Shown: positions 34,355-47,511, counted from the first letter of the stretch. The stretch: DNA of 64,000 nucleotides from Diabrotica undecimpunctata (GCF_040954645.1 NC_092807.1:55908739-55972738); one strand, 5' to 3'. Notes: generated by a model not told the origin, from the letters alone. A program made the numbers and translations.

Positions 34355-35537
34355 CAAATTCTCTAATTATTCTGCCTGAGGCAATAACATCTAGAGTCCT
34401 TTGAAAGACCTCATATAAAAAGGCCAGAAATATTTTGATTTCCACATGAATTTGCGCCACTTTATTAATTCTTAGTGTTACTAATACATATGTCTAATTC
34501 TCCAACTTTTAATTGGATTTCTTTTTCATATATCTAGTTATAAGAGCAAATATATATTTAGTTCGATATAAATGATTCCAAATTAAAAAAAGAAAACAAT
34601 AAATCAAGAGGACATTTATCTGCCGTGTAGATAATTGTGCCATTCTCAAGACTTTTATTTTATGAAATCATTCTTTAGTTAGATTTTAATGTTGAATTTA
34701 TCGATTCAGTACAATCTTTTTTTTTTCCCGAGCAAATTATTTTTGCAGCGAGTGTATACATAGACATATAATATAAGATAGACTGACTGCTGCAGTACAG
34801 TCGTGTTCCCCCAGTGCAACAGAGAAAACTGACGTAAAGTAGTCCCTGCATAACTGTTCAATGGCCTGGGTTTATCGACCACGTGACCTTCTCATTGTTT
34901 ATTGAGCTCACGTGGTCGACAAACATGTCAAATTAAAAAGATCTGCAGGGACTGCAAAATCTCTGTTTCTGAAAAAAAAAAAACACTAACTATTTGCAAG
35001 AAATATGACTAAAGACGAACTTTTGAGTTTGACATCATTAACCGGTTAGTATAGAACTTTGTGAAGTTGAAAAAGTAAAATGTATTAAGCAAATATTCAG
35101 GTACTAAAAGGGATTTAATAAAAAGGATAAGGAATAATTTGTATAAAGACATAAATTCCGTTTATTTTGTAAATTATTTTTTGTTTTCCTTCTTCATTAG
35201 TAGATAAACTATTGAACGGTTCTAATGATATATAAAAAATTACTGTGCAATCTGTTTTATAAATCTGGCATCCACTTGAATATTTACCTTGTCAGAAAAT
35301 TTAATTTTACTCTAGAGCGAAGATTCTCTTGTAATCAATACCTTACTTCCTAAATTTCTTAATTAACGTTGTTGGCCAAACATTATTTCAAAGGTATTAG
35401 GTTACTCTTTACAATAACCTCTTAGAATTACTCTTTGGCACAACACAATTTATCATAGAAAATATTTCTTTTAATCAGTTTAATACTATTTTATGTATGC
35501 CAGAATTAATTTTATCGTAGGTAATGTGTTTCACACG
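34355..35537. other. No gene; one hairpin
   Basis: About 1.2 kb of AT-rich sequence with no gene. It contains the imperfect hairpin at 34841-34953 and ends in a (TA)n tract. Confidence 0.5.
34841..34953. repeat. 113-bp imperfect palindrome
   Basis: Outer arms AGTCCCTGCA and TGCAGGGACT (34841-34850, 34944-34953) pair perfectly. Inner arms at 34870-34886 and 34908-34924 pair 16 of 17 bases, around the CACGTG-containing GTCGACCACGTGA type sequence. Between the arm pairs symmetry is weak. It may be a small foldback MITE. Confidence 0.6.

Positions 35538-35624
<87 letters not shown>
35538..35624. repeat. (TA)n tract at the Gypsy insertion site
   Basis: About 87 bases of alternating TA with one AC interruption. 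It directly abuts the left LTR; (TA)n resumes after the right LTR at 43742. Confidence 0.95.
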
Positions 35625-35630
<6 letters not shown>

Positions 35631-37030
35631 GATCTGCTTTATGATGTTTTATTATTGACTAAGACTAATTTAATTAATCCAATTATTTAATTAATTAGTT
35701 CACTAATTTATGCAGAGTCATACAATTCAATTACTATTAAAAATTCTCAGGGTGCCTTTTTAATTTTACTTTAATCAGTTTACTTTATATATCTCTTCTA
35801 GTGGGTTCAGTATTTTCTAGTTGCTCATAATCGGGATAGAACAGGAAACGGAACTAACATTAAAACAACATAAATATGCACCCAAATTATTATTTATTTT
35901 TAATAAGCAATACGGTGAATGTTAATAAATAACTTTTTGTGGGCAATTATCTTTCCCAACAATGTTTTACAATGTTTTATAACTGTTTCCCACTGTTTTA
36001 TAATAATATCTACTAAAAAATTTACCATATAAAAAATATAATTTATTCACAAAAAAATAACTCTTTAAAACTTGGAATCTTAGTTCGTATGCTTATGTTT
36101 GATTTTATCTTTAGAATGTCTTAAAGTTTTCTTTCATTCAAATTATTTGACTGACCTTTATTTTTTTTACACCAATGATGTCATGATGTCTCCTCTCGAT
36201 CAAACCACAGTTCCTTCCTTGATTGATTATGTCCGGCTACCATCAAATCTTTCCCGTTCCCAGCATCGATCCAAACCGCATACCAGCAAACTACCCCTCC
36301 GAAAACACAAGCCCAAGCCTCTTTTGACCGGTACTCTTTATTCACAAATTCTCCTTTCTTTCTCAATTAGATCTCGTGGACTATGCAGACTCAAAAGAGG
36401 TATTAATCTTCTCGTTTTTGATCTGCTCTCAGCTTCCACCTTTTTCACTAACGAACGAAAAACACTCTTACTCCGATTGACTACACAAAAAAACACGTAT
36501 TCTCTTCTGGTCTGCCGGTAACATAATAATCTTTTCAATCTCCCCAGACAACCTTCTCAAACTCTCTCATCCCCCATCATTCCTTTTTAACCAATCATAA
36601 GCATTCATCTTTCCCACTAATTTTCGATTCAGAAAATTTCCAACATAATATTTAAAACAAATAAACTAATTTCACTCAAATTACTTTTCAGAAACCATTA
36701 ACAATTTTGCCTTTTTTAACCGAAATAAGCTTCCAAATTCTTGTTATCTCATATCTAAATCTAATTCTTATTTACTTTCGAAAAATGTCCACCGCAAAAT
36801 ACAATTACAAAGTTTATTCCTTAAATATATAATTACACGAATTCCATTGTCCTTTCACTATTCACTTAGTCCTTCAAGGAAAAACTAGTCCGTCACGGAA
36901 ACAATGTCTTTTCTTATACTAACGATTACAAATAAGTACAGGGTTGTATTTTAACTTATATGCCCGCTATATATTAAAATAAAAAAAAAACTCTTTATTC
37001 TATTTTTGATCGATAAACTGATCCATAACA
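35625..37030 (-). repeat. Gypsy 3' LTR (left)
   Basis: Begins TGTTGTGATCTGC and ends GATCCATAACA on the + strand. It is near-identical to 42330-43740 except for scattered single-base differences, an 8-bp tandem duplication (GATGTCAT near 36177) and a replaced block (35963-35995, 33 bases, versus 50 unrelated bases in the other LTR). The 61-codon minus-strand and 140-codon plus-strand open frames inside it are probably not coding. Confidence 0.92.
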
Positions 37031-37046
37031 AATCCCCGCCTTGTTT
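37031..37046 (-). promoter_or_regulatory. Polypurine tract candidate
   Basis: On the minus strand AAACAAGGCGGGGATT lies immediately upstream of the 3' LTR, the expected place for plus-strand DNA priming. Confidence 0.6.
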
Positions 37047-37184
37047 TGAGATACAAATATTCTTTTTTTTGTTTTAAGTGTAACCAAAAAAAATATTATT
37101 TTCTCTCAACACAAACTTTTTCTTTTGTAGTCATTTTATCCTATCCTAAATTTTTATTACTCCATCTTAAAATCTATACTATTT

Positions 37185-37946
37185 TTATTCATGGTATTTG
37201 TACACATCCTGGATATTGTAAACTCCTAGTATCTTTTCTGATTCTACATGTCTAAGAACATAGCTGTTTATTCCATTTTCATTTTGTATGATGTATGGAC
37301 CCTCGAAAATAGGCATTAGCTTTGCACACACATCCCCCGTGAGATTTGATACTCGTAACGCCCTTACAAGCACCTTTTCTCCCTTCTGGAAAGTCACTGG
37401 TCTTCGTTTTCTATTCTGGATTTGCCTTTGGAGATATTTTTCATTACTGCGCTGCAGCCTCCTTCGGACAGTTTCCAATACTATTTGATACTCTCTCTGC
37501 TCCGGTTCTTCCCATGGCCGTACTGGCATAATACCCTTCATGACATATTCCGGCGTCTCTTTTGTCACCGTACTTGGAGTGGTGTTCAAGTAGTTTTCGA
37601 TTTCTGCCACTTTCCTATCCCATCGTCGATGTTGTCCAATGGCAGCAATGCGGAGGAATTTTGTAGTTTCTTGTATAAAACGTTCTGACGGATTACTTTT
37701 AGGATGTCGGATGCTGACAAAATTTGTCCATATTCCCCTGTCTTGCAACTGTCTCTTGAATCGGTCACTCCGGAAATACGTAGCATTGTCTAAAAGAATT
37801 TTCCTTGGTGTTCCTACGGTGGCTATAAAATTGTCTATTTTTCTCATAATTTCTTCCCCCTTTGTCGTACGGCATGTGTATAGCTTTACATATTTCGAAA
37901 AAATATCTACCATCACCAAAATATGTTTGTTCCTCTGCGTGGTCAT
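37185..37946 (-). pseudogene. Gypsy integrase, catalytic core and C-terminus
   Basis: Minus strand, open for 253 codons. Core motif residues: the first Asp in VMVDIFSKYVKLY, the second in ILLDNATYF, and Glu in NPSERFIQE, so the DDE triad is complete. A basic linker and a chromo-less C-terminal domain (GEKVLVRAL, FEGPYII) follow. It is separated from the upstream RT/zinc-finger part by two in-frame stops between 37947 and 37991, so it is a piece of a broken pol. The ATG at 37946 is unlikely to be a real start. Confidence 0.85.
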
Positions 37947-37988
37947 TATCAGATCACTTTACATATCTATTGCTACAATGTCTAATTT

Positions 37989-39518
37989 TTAGTGGGATAC
38001 AATATTTTTAGCCACATTTTTATTTCGGAAATTTCTGCTTTTATATTTTTGACATGTTTCACATCTTTGGGTAACTTCTTTTGCAATCCGGTAATCTTTT
38101 CGGCATATATAGTTTTCGCGAAAAACCAGCCAAACCTTCCTGCTGCCGACATGTCCATTGTCCTCGTGTAATTTCTGTATGATCCTTTCTGCCAATGTCT
38201 GTGTTATCACGTATAGTTCCTTTCCATCAATTCGTTTAAAAAATATACCGTTTTCACTCTCCGCTCTTCTTTTTTCTCTTTCTTCCAGGTCTTCTTGATT
38301 TGTTCTAATTTCGTTTAACGAAAATACACCTTCCTCTTGTGTCAAAATGTTCAGTCCTACATGAAAAGCAATTACTTCCTTTTTCCCCGAGTCTTCATCC
38401 CTTGTGAGAGCGTCAGCTATAATGTTGTCTTTTCCTTTTATATATCGAAACTCAAAGTCATACTCCTGTAGTAACAAAATGCCTCTATGTATACGATTGT
38501 TAACCAGACGATTTTTCATTATATGTACCAAAGCTGCATGATCAGTTTCGATTGTGAATTTTGCTCCCAACAGATAAAATCTTAACTTATTTACACAGAA
38601 AAGTACGCTAGCAAACTCTAGTTCAGTCACACTGTATTTTCTTTTGTGTGTTTTTGTCACCCGGGAAATAAAACAAATCGGCACTTCTTGATTGTTTTGT
38701 ATTTGCGACAAAACTCCCGCAAATTTTTGTATGGATGCATCAGTTCGTAGTATGAAAGGCAAATTGTACATGGGATGATATATTTTCGTTCCTTTCGAGA
38801 ATTCCTCTTTTAAAATTTGAAAAGATTTCTCTTGTTCTTCTTTCCAATTCCATTTAACACCCTTCTTCAATAATTTTATCAGAGGAATTTCCTTCTGGCT
38901 TAAATCAGGAATTAGTTTTTTAAAATAGTTGATCGTCCCAAAAAAACCTCTCAATGTTTTTAAATTCGTTGGTCTTGGGTATTCATCTATGAGTTTTACC
39001 CGGTCCCCGGCTAAACTAACTGTTTGTGTGCCCAATTTAAATCCCAAATATGTCACTTCTTTTTGAAAAAGATGACATTTTTCAATATTCAGTTTTAATC
39101 CGGCCTTGTCCAATTCTCCCAAAATAATCTTTATGTGTTCCAAATGACTTGATGTATCTGGTGAAAAAATGAGTAAGTCGTCGATGTAGTGCACTATGAA
39201 ATCTTCATATTTATTTAATATTCTATGGAGAGCTCTTACCAATGCTGCACACGCACTTTGTAATCCAAAAGGTACTACTTTAAAACGGTATACAATACCA
39301 TCGATTGAGAAAGCGGTGTAATTTCTACATCTCTCTGCTAACGGTATTAACCAAAAACTATGTTTCAAATCAATTTTAGAAAACATGTGTGTTCCCGTAA
39401 TTCTCCCAAAAATAGCTTCGATGTTGAGAGGTGATTCATATTGAGATACCGTGTGTTGATTTATATTCCGGGCATCCAAACAGAGCCTCAATTCTCCACT
39501 GCTTTTTTTCACAACCAC
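37989..39518 (-). pseudogene. Gypsy RT, RNase H and integrase zinc finger
   Basis: Minus strand, 509 codons. RT: LRLCLDARNINQHT, FSKIDLKHSFWLIPL, TAFSIDGIVYRFKVVPFGLQ and the catalytic box VHYIDDLLIFS. RNase H: the LRTDASIQKFAGVLSQ, TELEFASVLF and ETDHAAL motifs. The integrase HHCC finger follows: HEDNGHVG and then CETCQKYKS. The N-terminal end of RT lies in the preceding frame (39509-40480), because a 17-bp palindromic insertion near 39520-39536 shifts the frame. It ends in an in-frame stop just before the integrase core. Confidence 0.88.
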
Positions 39519-40480
39519 GATTGTGGTTGTGAAACGATTGGGTTGATGTACGGCGAGTCACATCTCTCTATGATTTGATCTTCTAACATTTTTTTAATTT
39601 CTCCTTTCACCTCATGTCGGTATTTATATGGGATCGGATAAGTTTTCGATCGAAAATTTCCTAAGTCTTTAACCTCAAATGAATGTTCATACTTTTTGGC
39701 TACTCTGTTTTCTTCATTTATTAAATCTTCATACTTTCTCAATATTACACGCAATTCCTTTTCCTTTTCTTCTCCACACATCAATTTTCTTTCTTTTTCC
39801 TCAATTTCTTTGCACATATTTATCTTGTATTCTGCCTCCTCCATTTCGCATACCTCTTCAAATACCACTGTTTCAATTGTACCTCTTTCGTCTTCTTTTG
39901 TTAATCTTTCTTCTTTTTCTTCTTCTGGGCTCATCTCTTCTTTTGAGGACACCCACTTTTCACTTTCTTTTGCCAATATCCTCTTTGTTCTCTCTCCTTG
40001 CTTCATTGCCAAATTCATTTTCACCGTTTGTTCTTTATCTAAATCAATTTTCCGTTTCTCATTTTCCTTTTCCATTTCCTTACTGTCCTGTTCTTCTTCT
40101 TTTTCCTCTGTGATTTTCATCGTGTTATTTTTGAAATCTATCACCACATGTTTTTCTGCCAACTCATCCACTCCTACGATTATATCATGCAACATGTTTG
40201 GCATCACAACACATTGTAGTGCATAAAATTTCTTATCTAATCGTACTTTTATTCGTATTCCTTCATTTATCGTTGCCAAAGTCCGTTTATTTGCGCCCAC
40301 TAAATTTACCTTGGGAATTTTGTAAATTAAATTCGTTAAATTAACTTCCTCTATTAGTTTTCTGTTGATCAGTGTAATTTCCGATCCAGTATCAATCATA
40401 ATTTTAATCGGTGTCTCGTTGATAAACCCATCTACAAATTTCAGATTTGCTCCACTTGTTTTGTCCTTATTTTCTGCCAA
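39509..40480 (-). pseudogene. Gypsy protease and start of RT
   Basis: Minus strand. An aspartic protease has its active site in IMIDTGSEITLINR and a C-terminal hydrophobic-Gly motif, HDIIVGVDELAEK. About 150 residues of Glu/Lys-rich linker follow (many EEKE and KEDE runs), which is unusually long and charged. The start of RT follows: TYPIPYKYR, VKGEIKKMLE and SPYINPIV. The frame then leaves RT at the 17-bp insertion and ends after QPQSWL. The first ATG may be downstream of the true gag-pol junction. Confidence 0.82.
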
Positions 40481-40530
40481 TTTAATAAATTCCTTCGGGT
40501 GACAAAAAATTCCTGTTTGTTTCTTTGTCT

Positions 40531-42033
40531 TTAGTGAGCGCCTTCGTGAAAAGACGCTTGCTGTTCTTGTTCGCCTCTACTTCGGTCGCTTTGTCTCTCA
40601 TCCTCACATTCCTCTATGTGTGTGTTGTTGACCGCTCTTCTATTTTCTCTTGGTCTCTCGGACCCGTATCGGTTTCCGCGATTTTCCGGTTCATTCGTTC
40701 TATTATTATTTCGTTTTTCCTGATATGTGCGAGTGTTGTTTCTATTCTGGTTCTCTCGATATCTGTTTTCGTTCCATTGCCGATTTCTTTGTTCATAGTT
40801 TACTCTTCCGTTGTCTCTACTTTCGTTTTCCCTCCTCGGGACAAATTCTCTTCTTGTGTACTCTCTCCTAAAGTTTTGTCCTCTATCTCTATAGTCTTGA
40901 TTTTCTCGTTGTCTATAATTTTCTTGCGTTCTCCTCATTTTTCTTTCTCTTAATTTTGCTTCTCGTATTTGTAAGAATTGACATAAACTGTCAATATCTT
41001 TGTAGTTTTGTAGAGTTATGTGATCTTCTAACGTATCTTCAAAATGTCTGGCTATTAGTTCCACTAGCTGTTCGAACGAATAGTTGTAATGTAAGTGTCT
41101 TGCATTGTTGTATAGTTGTAGGGCATATGTTTTTTCTGATATACCCATACTATCCTGGTATCTCCCATTTTGTAATTCCTTGTTTATCTCTATCTGTTGT
41201 ATTTTTCCCCAGAAATAATTCAGAAATTTTTGTTCAAATGTTTGCCAATTTTGCAATTCTTCTTCTTTGCTATCAAACCATAAACTTGCCTCATCTTTAA
41301 GATGGTTCCTTATCGTTTCCTTTGCTGTTTCGAAATTACCGATATGTCGTCCTTTCTTTTTTAAATTGTTGATGAAAATTACTGGGTGTAATTTTTTTAC
41401 GTCCTCGCCAAACTGTATTTTTACCTCGCTTGTTCCATGGATAACCATTTCCCTTCTTTCCCCGGAATTTTGTTCCTTCTTGATTTCCTCCATTTTTCAT
41501 TCTATTTCTCGCATATCTTCTTGTAACGCGTTTTCAAATTTTGTTTCTAATTTCTCTAGTTCCTTTTTCTGGCAATTTCGTATCTCCTTCATTTCATTTT
41601 GGATATCTTTAATCTCTGTCTCTTGTTTTGCATTGTTTAGGGTTATTTCTTCTATCTGTTTTATCAGTTCTTTCTTTATCCCCTCAACACATCCTTTAAT
41701 TTCCTGTTCATAGTTTTCCAGACGCTGCTCTATATTCCTGTTGTTTTCTTCCAGTGTTTGTTTTGTATCTTGTTGATTTCTATCCATTTTATCCATTTTC
41801 TTTGATGTTTCATTCATTGTTTGTGTCTGTATTTGCATCATTGCTAATAATTTTTCTAACATCCCTGTTTCTTTTCTTTCCTCCCTTATTGTAGCATTTC
41901 CTTCATTATCCGATCCTTCTTCAACAATTGTTTCTTCTAATCTGTTATCCTCGTTTCTTTCTTGCATTTTGCTTTGACTCCTTGTGGTCGACATGTTGTT
42001 TCTTTTTGTTACTGTTTTTTTTGTCCCCGCCAA
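40531..42033 (-). pseudogene. Gypsy gag with one internal TGA
   Basis: Minus strand. An N-terminal part, 42033-41500, is charged and coiled-coil-like (long Glu/Lys/Gln heptads around residues 55-178). A single in-frame TGA (41497-41499) is followed two codons later by the rest of the frame. The second part has a Ty3-type gag core: HPVIFINNLKKKG, HLKDEASLWFDSKEEEL and FLNYFWGKIQQ. It ends in an Arg/Asn/Glu-rich tail with many RE and NR pairs and no CCHC knuckle; the basic tail may bind RNA instead. Whether the TGA is a mutation or is read through is not decidable here. Confidence 0.82.
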
Positions 42034-42309
42034 ATGTGAAATTTTACAACACTCTCTATGTTGCAGAACACGACAAATATTTCTCCCCCAAATATTATCA
42101 ATTTATCACATAAATTTTAAATTCATCAAAAAATTAAATCAATCAAAAATAGAATAAATGTAAAATTGTACCTAGATAAATTATCTCAAATAATTTCATA
42201 AATTTTCAAATAAATATATCAAATTCTTTCCGACGGGCAAATAAATTCTCTCAATCACCTGTTTTCCGTTTCTGATCCTTCAAATTCTCAACTAGAGATA
42301 CTTTTATGC

Positions 42310-42329
42310 CCCACGTTGGCTCGCCATGT
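42310..42329 (-). promoter_or_regulatory. Primer binding site candidate
   Basis: On the minus strand TGGCGAGCCAACGTGGGGC begins at the base right after the 5' LTR. TGG at this position pairs with the CCA end of a tRNA primer. I cannot assign the tRNA. Confidence 0.65.
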
Positions 42330-43736
42330 TGTTGTGATCTGCTTTATGATGTTTTATTATTGACTAAGACTAATTTAATTAATCCAATTATTTAATTAAT
42401 TAGTTCACTAATTTATGCAGAGTCATACAATTCAATTACTATTAAAAATTCTCAGGGTGCCTTTTTAATTTTACTTTAATCAGTTTACTTTATATATCTC
42501 TTCTAGTGGGTTCAGTATTTTCTAGTTGCTCATAATCGGGATAGAACAGGAAATGGAACTAACATTAAAACAACATAAATATGCACACAAATTATTATTT
42601 ATTTTTAATAACCATACGGTGAATGTTAATAAATAACTTTTTGTGGGCAATTATCTTTCCCAACAAATTCCTATACTCTAAATTTAATTTTAATTAACAA
42701 ACTATCTATTGATCTGTTTTATAATAATATCTACTAAAAAATTTACCATATAAAAAATATAATTTATTCACAAAAAAATAACTCTTTAAAACTTGGAATC
42801 TTAGTTCGTATGCTTATATTTGATTTTATCTTTAGAATGTCTTAAAGTTTTCTTTCATTCAAATTATTTGACTGACCTTTATTTTTTTTACACCAATGAT
42901 GTCTCCTCTCGATCAAACCACAGTTCCTTCCTTGATTGATTATGTCCGGCTACCATCAAATCTTTCCCGTTCCCAGCATCGATCCAAACCGCATACCAGC
43001 AAACTACCCCTCCGAAAACACAAGCCCAAGCCTCTTTTGACCGGTACTCTTTATTCACAAATTCTCCTTTCTTTCTCAATTAGATCTCGTGGACTATGCA
43101 GACTCAAAAGAGGTATCAATCTTCTCGTTTTTGATCTGCTCTCAGCTTCCACCTTTTTCACTAACGAACGAAAAACACTCTTACTCCGATTGACTACACA
43201 AAAAAACACGTCTTCTCTTTTGGTCTGCCGGTAACATAATAATCTTTTCAATCTCCCCAGACAACCTTCTCAAACTCTCTCATCCCCCATCATTCCTTTT
43301 TAACCAATCATAAGCATTCATCTTTCCCACTAATTTTCGATTCAGAAAATTTCCAACATAATATTTAAAACAAATAAACTAATTTCACTCAAATTACTTT
43401 TCAGAAACCATTAACAATTTTGCCTTTTTCAACCGAAATAAGCTTCCAAATTCTTGTTATCTCATATCTAAATCTAATTCTTATTTACTTTCGAAAAATG
43501 TTCACAGCAAAATACAATTACAAAGTTTATTCCTTAAATATATAATTACACGAATTCCATTGTCCTTTCACTATTCACTTAGTCCTTCAAGGAAAAACTA
43601 GTCCGTCACGGAAACAATGTCTTTTCTTATGCTAACGATTACAAATAAGTACAGGGTTGTATTTTAACTTATATGCCCGCTATATATTAAAATAAAAAAA
43701 AACTCTATTCTATTTTTGATCGATAAACTGATCCAT

Positions 43737-43740
<4 letters not shown>
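42330..43740 (-). repeat. Gypsy 5' LTR (right)
   Basis: 1411 bases, begins TGTTGTGATCTGC and ends CATAACA on the + strand. It differs from 35625-37030 mainly in the block 42667-42716. Confidence 0.92.

Positions 43741-43741
<1 letters not shown>

Positions 43742-43769
<28 letters not shown>
43742..43769. repeat. (TA)n tract
   Basis: Continuation of the TA target on the right side of the Gypsy element. It directly borders the large palindrome. Confidence 0.9.
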
Positions 43770-43770
<1 letters not shown>

Positions 43771-43773
<3 letters not shown>

Positions 43774-44718
43774 AAGTTTTATTTTGAGGTTGCAGTCATT
43801 AATAGGGCAGGAAAGTAAAACTCTTTGTTCTTTATTCAAGCTTTCGCAAAATTTATTTGCTTCTTCAGGATATGCTAAAATATGGTAACAGTAAATACAA
43901 CGAAATTAGAACTAAATAGCATTGTATAAAACTAGTAAAAAAGAAAAACTTACAACATGAGGTTAATCCATTAAATTTTCAATTTTGCAAAACATTAAAA
44001 CTTAACTTATTTTAAAAATTATACAGTTATGTAAGTACAATATTCCAATTTAATTTAATTTTGTAAAAATTCATTTTGACATTGATTGTTTGATTTATGT
44101 CAGAAAGACACTCGTTTCTGTTTATTATATTTTTTGTTGTTGATAACTAGCTCTTGATTGTTATTATGGTTACGTACAAAGTGGCGCCAAATATGAATAT
44201 TTAAATTTTTTGAAATTCTAATATTTATAGTCAGAAAATCTAATATTAGATTTTCTGACTATAAATATTAGAATTTCAAAAAATTTAAATATTCATATTT
44301 GGCGCCACTTTGTACGTAACCATAATAACAATCAAGAGCTAGTTATCAACAACAAAAAATATAATAAACAGAAACGAGTGTCTTTCTGACATAAATCAAA
44401 CAATCAATGTCAAAATGAATTTTTACAAAATTAAATTAAATTGGAATATTGTACTTACATAACTGTATAATTTTTAAAATAAGTTAAGTTTTAATGTTTT
44501 GCAAAATTGAAAATTTAATGGATTAACCTCATGTTGTAAGTTTTTCTTTTTTACTAGTTTTATACAATGCTATTTAGTTCTAATTTCGTTGTATTTACTG
44601 TTACCATATTTTAGCATATCCTGAAGAAGCAAATAAATTTTGCGAAAGCTTGAATAAAGAACAAGGAGTTTTACTTTCCTGCCCTATTAATGACTGCAAC
44701 CTCAAAATAAAACTTTAT
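43771..44718. repeat. 948-bp near-perfect palindrome without spacer
   Basis: Arms 43771-44244 and 44245-44718 are exact reverse complements apart from one mismatch I found (43824 against 44665), with no gap and no indel: coordinates of paired bases always sum to 88489. The centre is TCTAAT|ATTAGA. Both sides are bordered by (TA)n or AT-rich DNA. Each arm near its outer end carries CTGAAGA...GCGAAAGC (44621-44649 on +), which resembles a hammerhead core. No coding potential was seen. A transcript would fold into a 474-bp hairpin. Confidence 0.93.
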
Positions 44719-44751
44719 TTTACATAACGTGTCAGTCAATAATACCTAACT

Positions 44752-44754
<3 letters not shown>

Positions 44755-44846
<92 letters not shown>
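44755..44846. repeat. (TA)n tract
   Basis: About 92 bases of TA between the palindrome and the candidate solo LTR. Confidence 0.95.
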
Positions 44847-46503
<1,657 letters not shown>

Positions 46504-46804
46504 CGTGTTACAAAAATATTTTTTATTAAAACATACGTTTATATACATTAAATCAAAAACAGGGTATTTTTTTTTAACGTTTGAAATACTCAAAGATAAA
46601 AAAAACTCTTACGTTTTGACCTATTTATATTTAAAAATCAATAACACCGTTTTCTATAAAAACAAACATTTAAAACGTATTTGTTCTATTAAAATAATAA
46701 TTAAGTTCTAATACAACACAAATTTTAACCCCAAAATTCTTTACCAGCAAAAACGACAGTGACCTAAACTAGAACTTTTTTTTTTAATTTTGGTTTAGAC
46801 ACTC

Positions 46805-46980
46805 CGCTCAATAGGCTATAATAGGCTCCAGATAAAGATGGCACTTACACAATTTACAAAAAAATTTAGGCCTTTTACAATATTTGCAGTAACCTCTTTC
46901 ATTTGGTGGGGGATCTGGATGCTCTGGATCTGGTAATATAACACCCGCATATTTTGCGACAATCTGCACCTCTATTTAAC
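46805..46980 (-). pseudogene. Cys-rich transposase tail fragment
   Basis: Minus strand. A short open stretch, EVQIVAKYAGVILPDP, then YCKYCKRPKFFCKLCKCH (pattern C-x2-C-x6-C-x2-C-x-C-H), then a stop. Zinc-binding tails of this kind end piggyBac transposases, but the preceding residues do not confirm it. Upstream frames are broken. Confidence 0.35.
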
Positions 46981-47101
46981 GTCTAAGTTAAAAAGGCCCG
47001 TCCTCAGTAACATGTTGCCGAAACTTGTTGATAACTTTTATGTTAAACGTTGAATATTTCCATTGGCATTACAAGCATTAGGTAACATTTATTTTATATA
47101 C

Positions 47102-47209
<108 letters not shown>

Positions 47210-47348
47210 AACTCTTAAATATTGGGGAAATCTGCAAGAAAGACTCTAATGAGTATCAATTGTTTCGCCGAACGTTTTTGCCAAAGAGAATTAATTGATG
47301 ACATAAAATGTTCTTTGTCTTTTATTTCTCCACTTTGGTACCTTAGTT

Positions 47349-47351
<3 letters not shown>

Positions 47352-47414
<63 letters not shown>
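47352..47414. repeat. (TA)n tract
   Basis: About 63 bases of uninterrupted TA. Confidence 0.95.
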
Positions 47415-47417
<3 letters not shown>

Positions 47418-47511
47418 TGTTTTAAGGTTTCCGCGGGAGCTATATGTGCTGTCACTATTTTTTCCGGGTTTGACTCCGCGTTGTAAAATGCTGGTTTTCT
47501 TGAAAACCATT

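Larger units (their letters stand above)
35625..43740 (-). mobile_element. Ty3/Gypsy retrotransposon, 8.1 kb, minus strand
   Basis: Two 1.4-kb LTRs (35625-37030 and 42330-43740) start TG and end CA and flank gag and pol relics on the minus strand. A primer-binding-site candidate follows the 5' LTR with no gap, and a purine tract precedes the 3' LTR. Only about 155 bp separate the integrase stop from the 3' LTR, so there is no env gene. It inserted in (TA)n, so the target duplication (ATAT-like) cannot be read. Gag has one stop, pol one frameshift and two stops; the element is not autonomous as it stands. Confidence 0.92.

Noticed and set aside
36099..36521. A 140-codon + frame and 61-66-codon minus frames in the LTR, repeated in the other LTR
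   Set aside because: Both LTRs carry them because LTRs are duplicated. No family signature, and the frame lengths differ between LTRs because of small indels.
39679..40226. Two long + strand open frames (144 and 176 codons)
   Set aside because: They are antisense shadows of the Glu/Lys-rich Gypsy protease linker; their Phe/Ser/Leu-rich content reflects the complement of GAA and AAA codons.
40525..41713. Plus-strand open frames of 114-148 codons
   Set aside because: Antisense to the Gypsy gag gene, which has clear domain motifs on the minus strand.
35625..43740. An env-like gene for the Gypsy element
   Set aside because: Only about 155 bp lie between the integrase stop and the 3' LTR, so there is no room for one.
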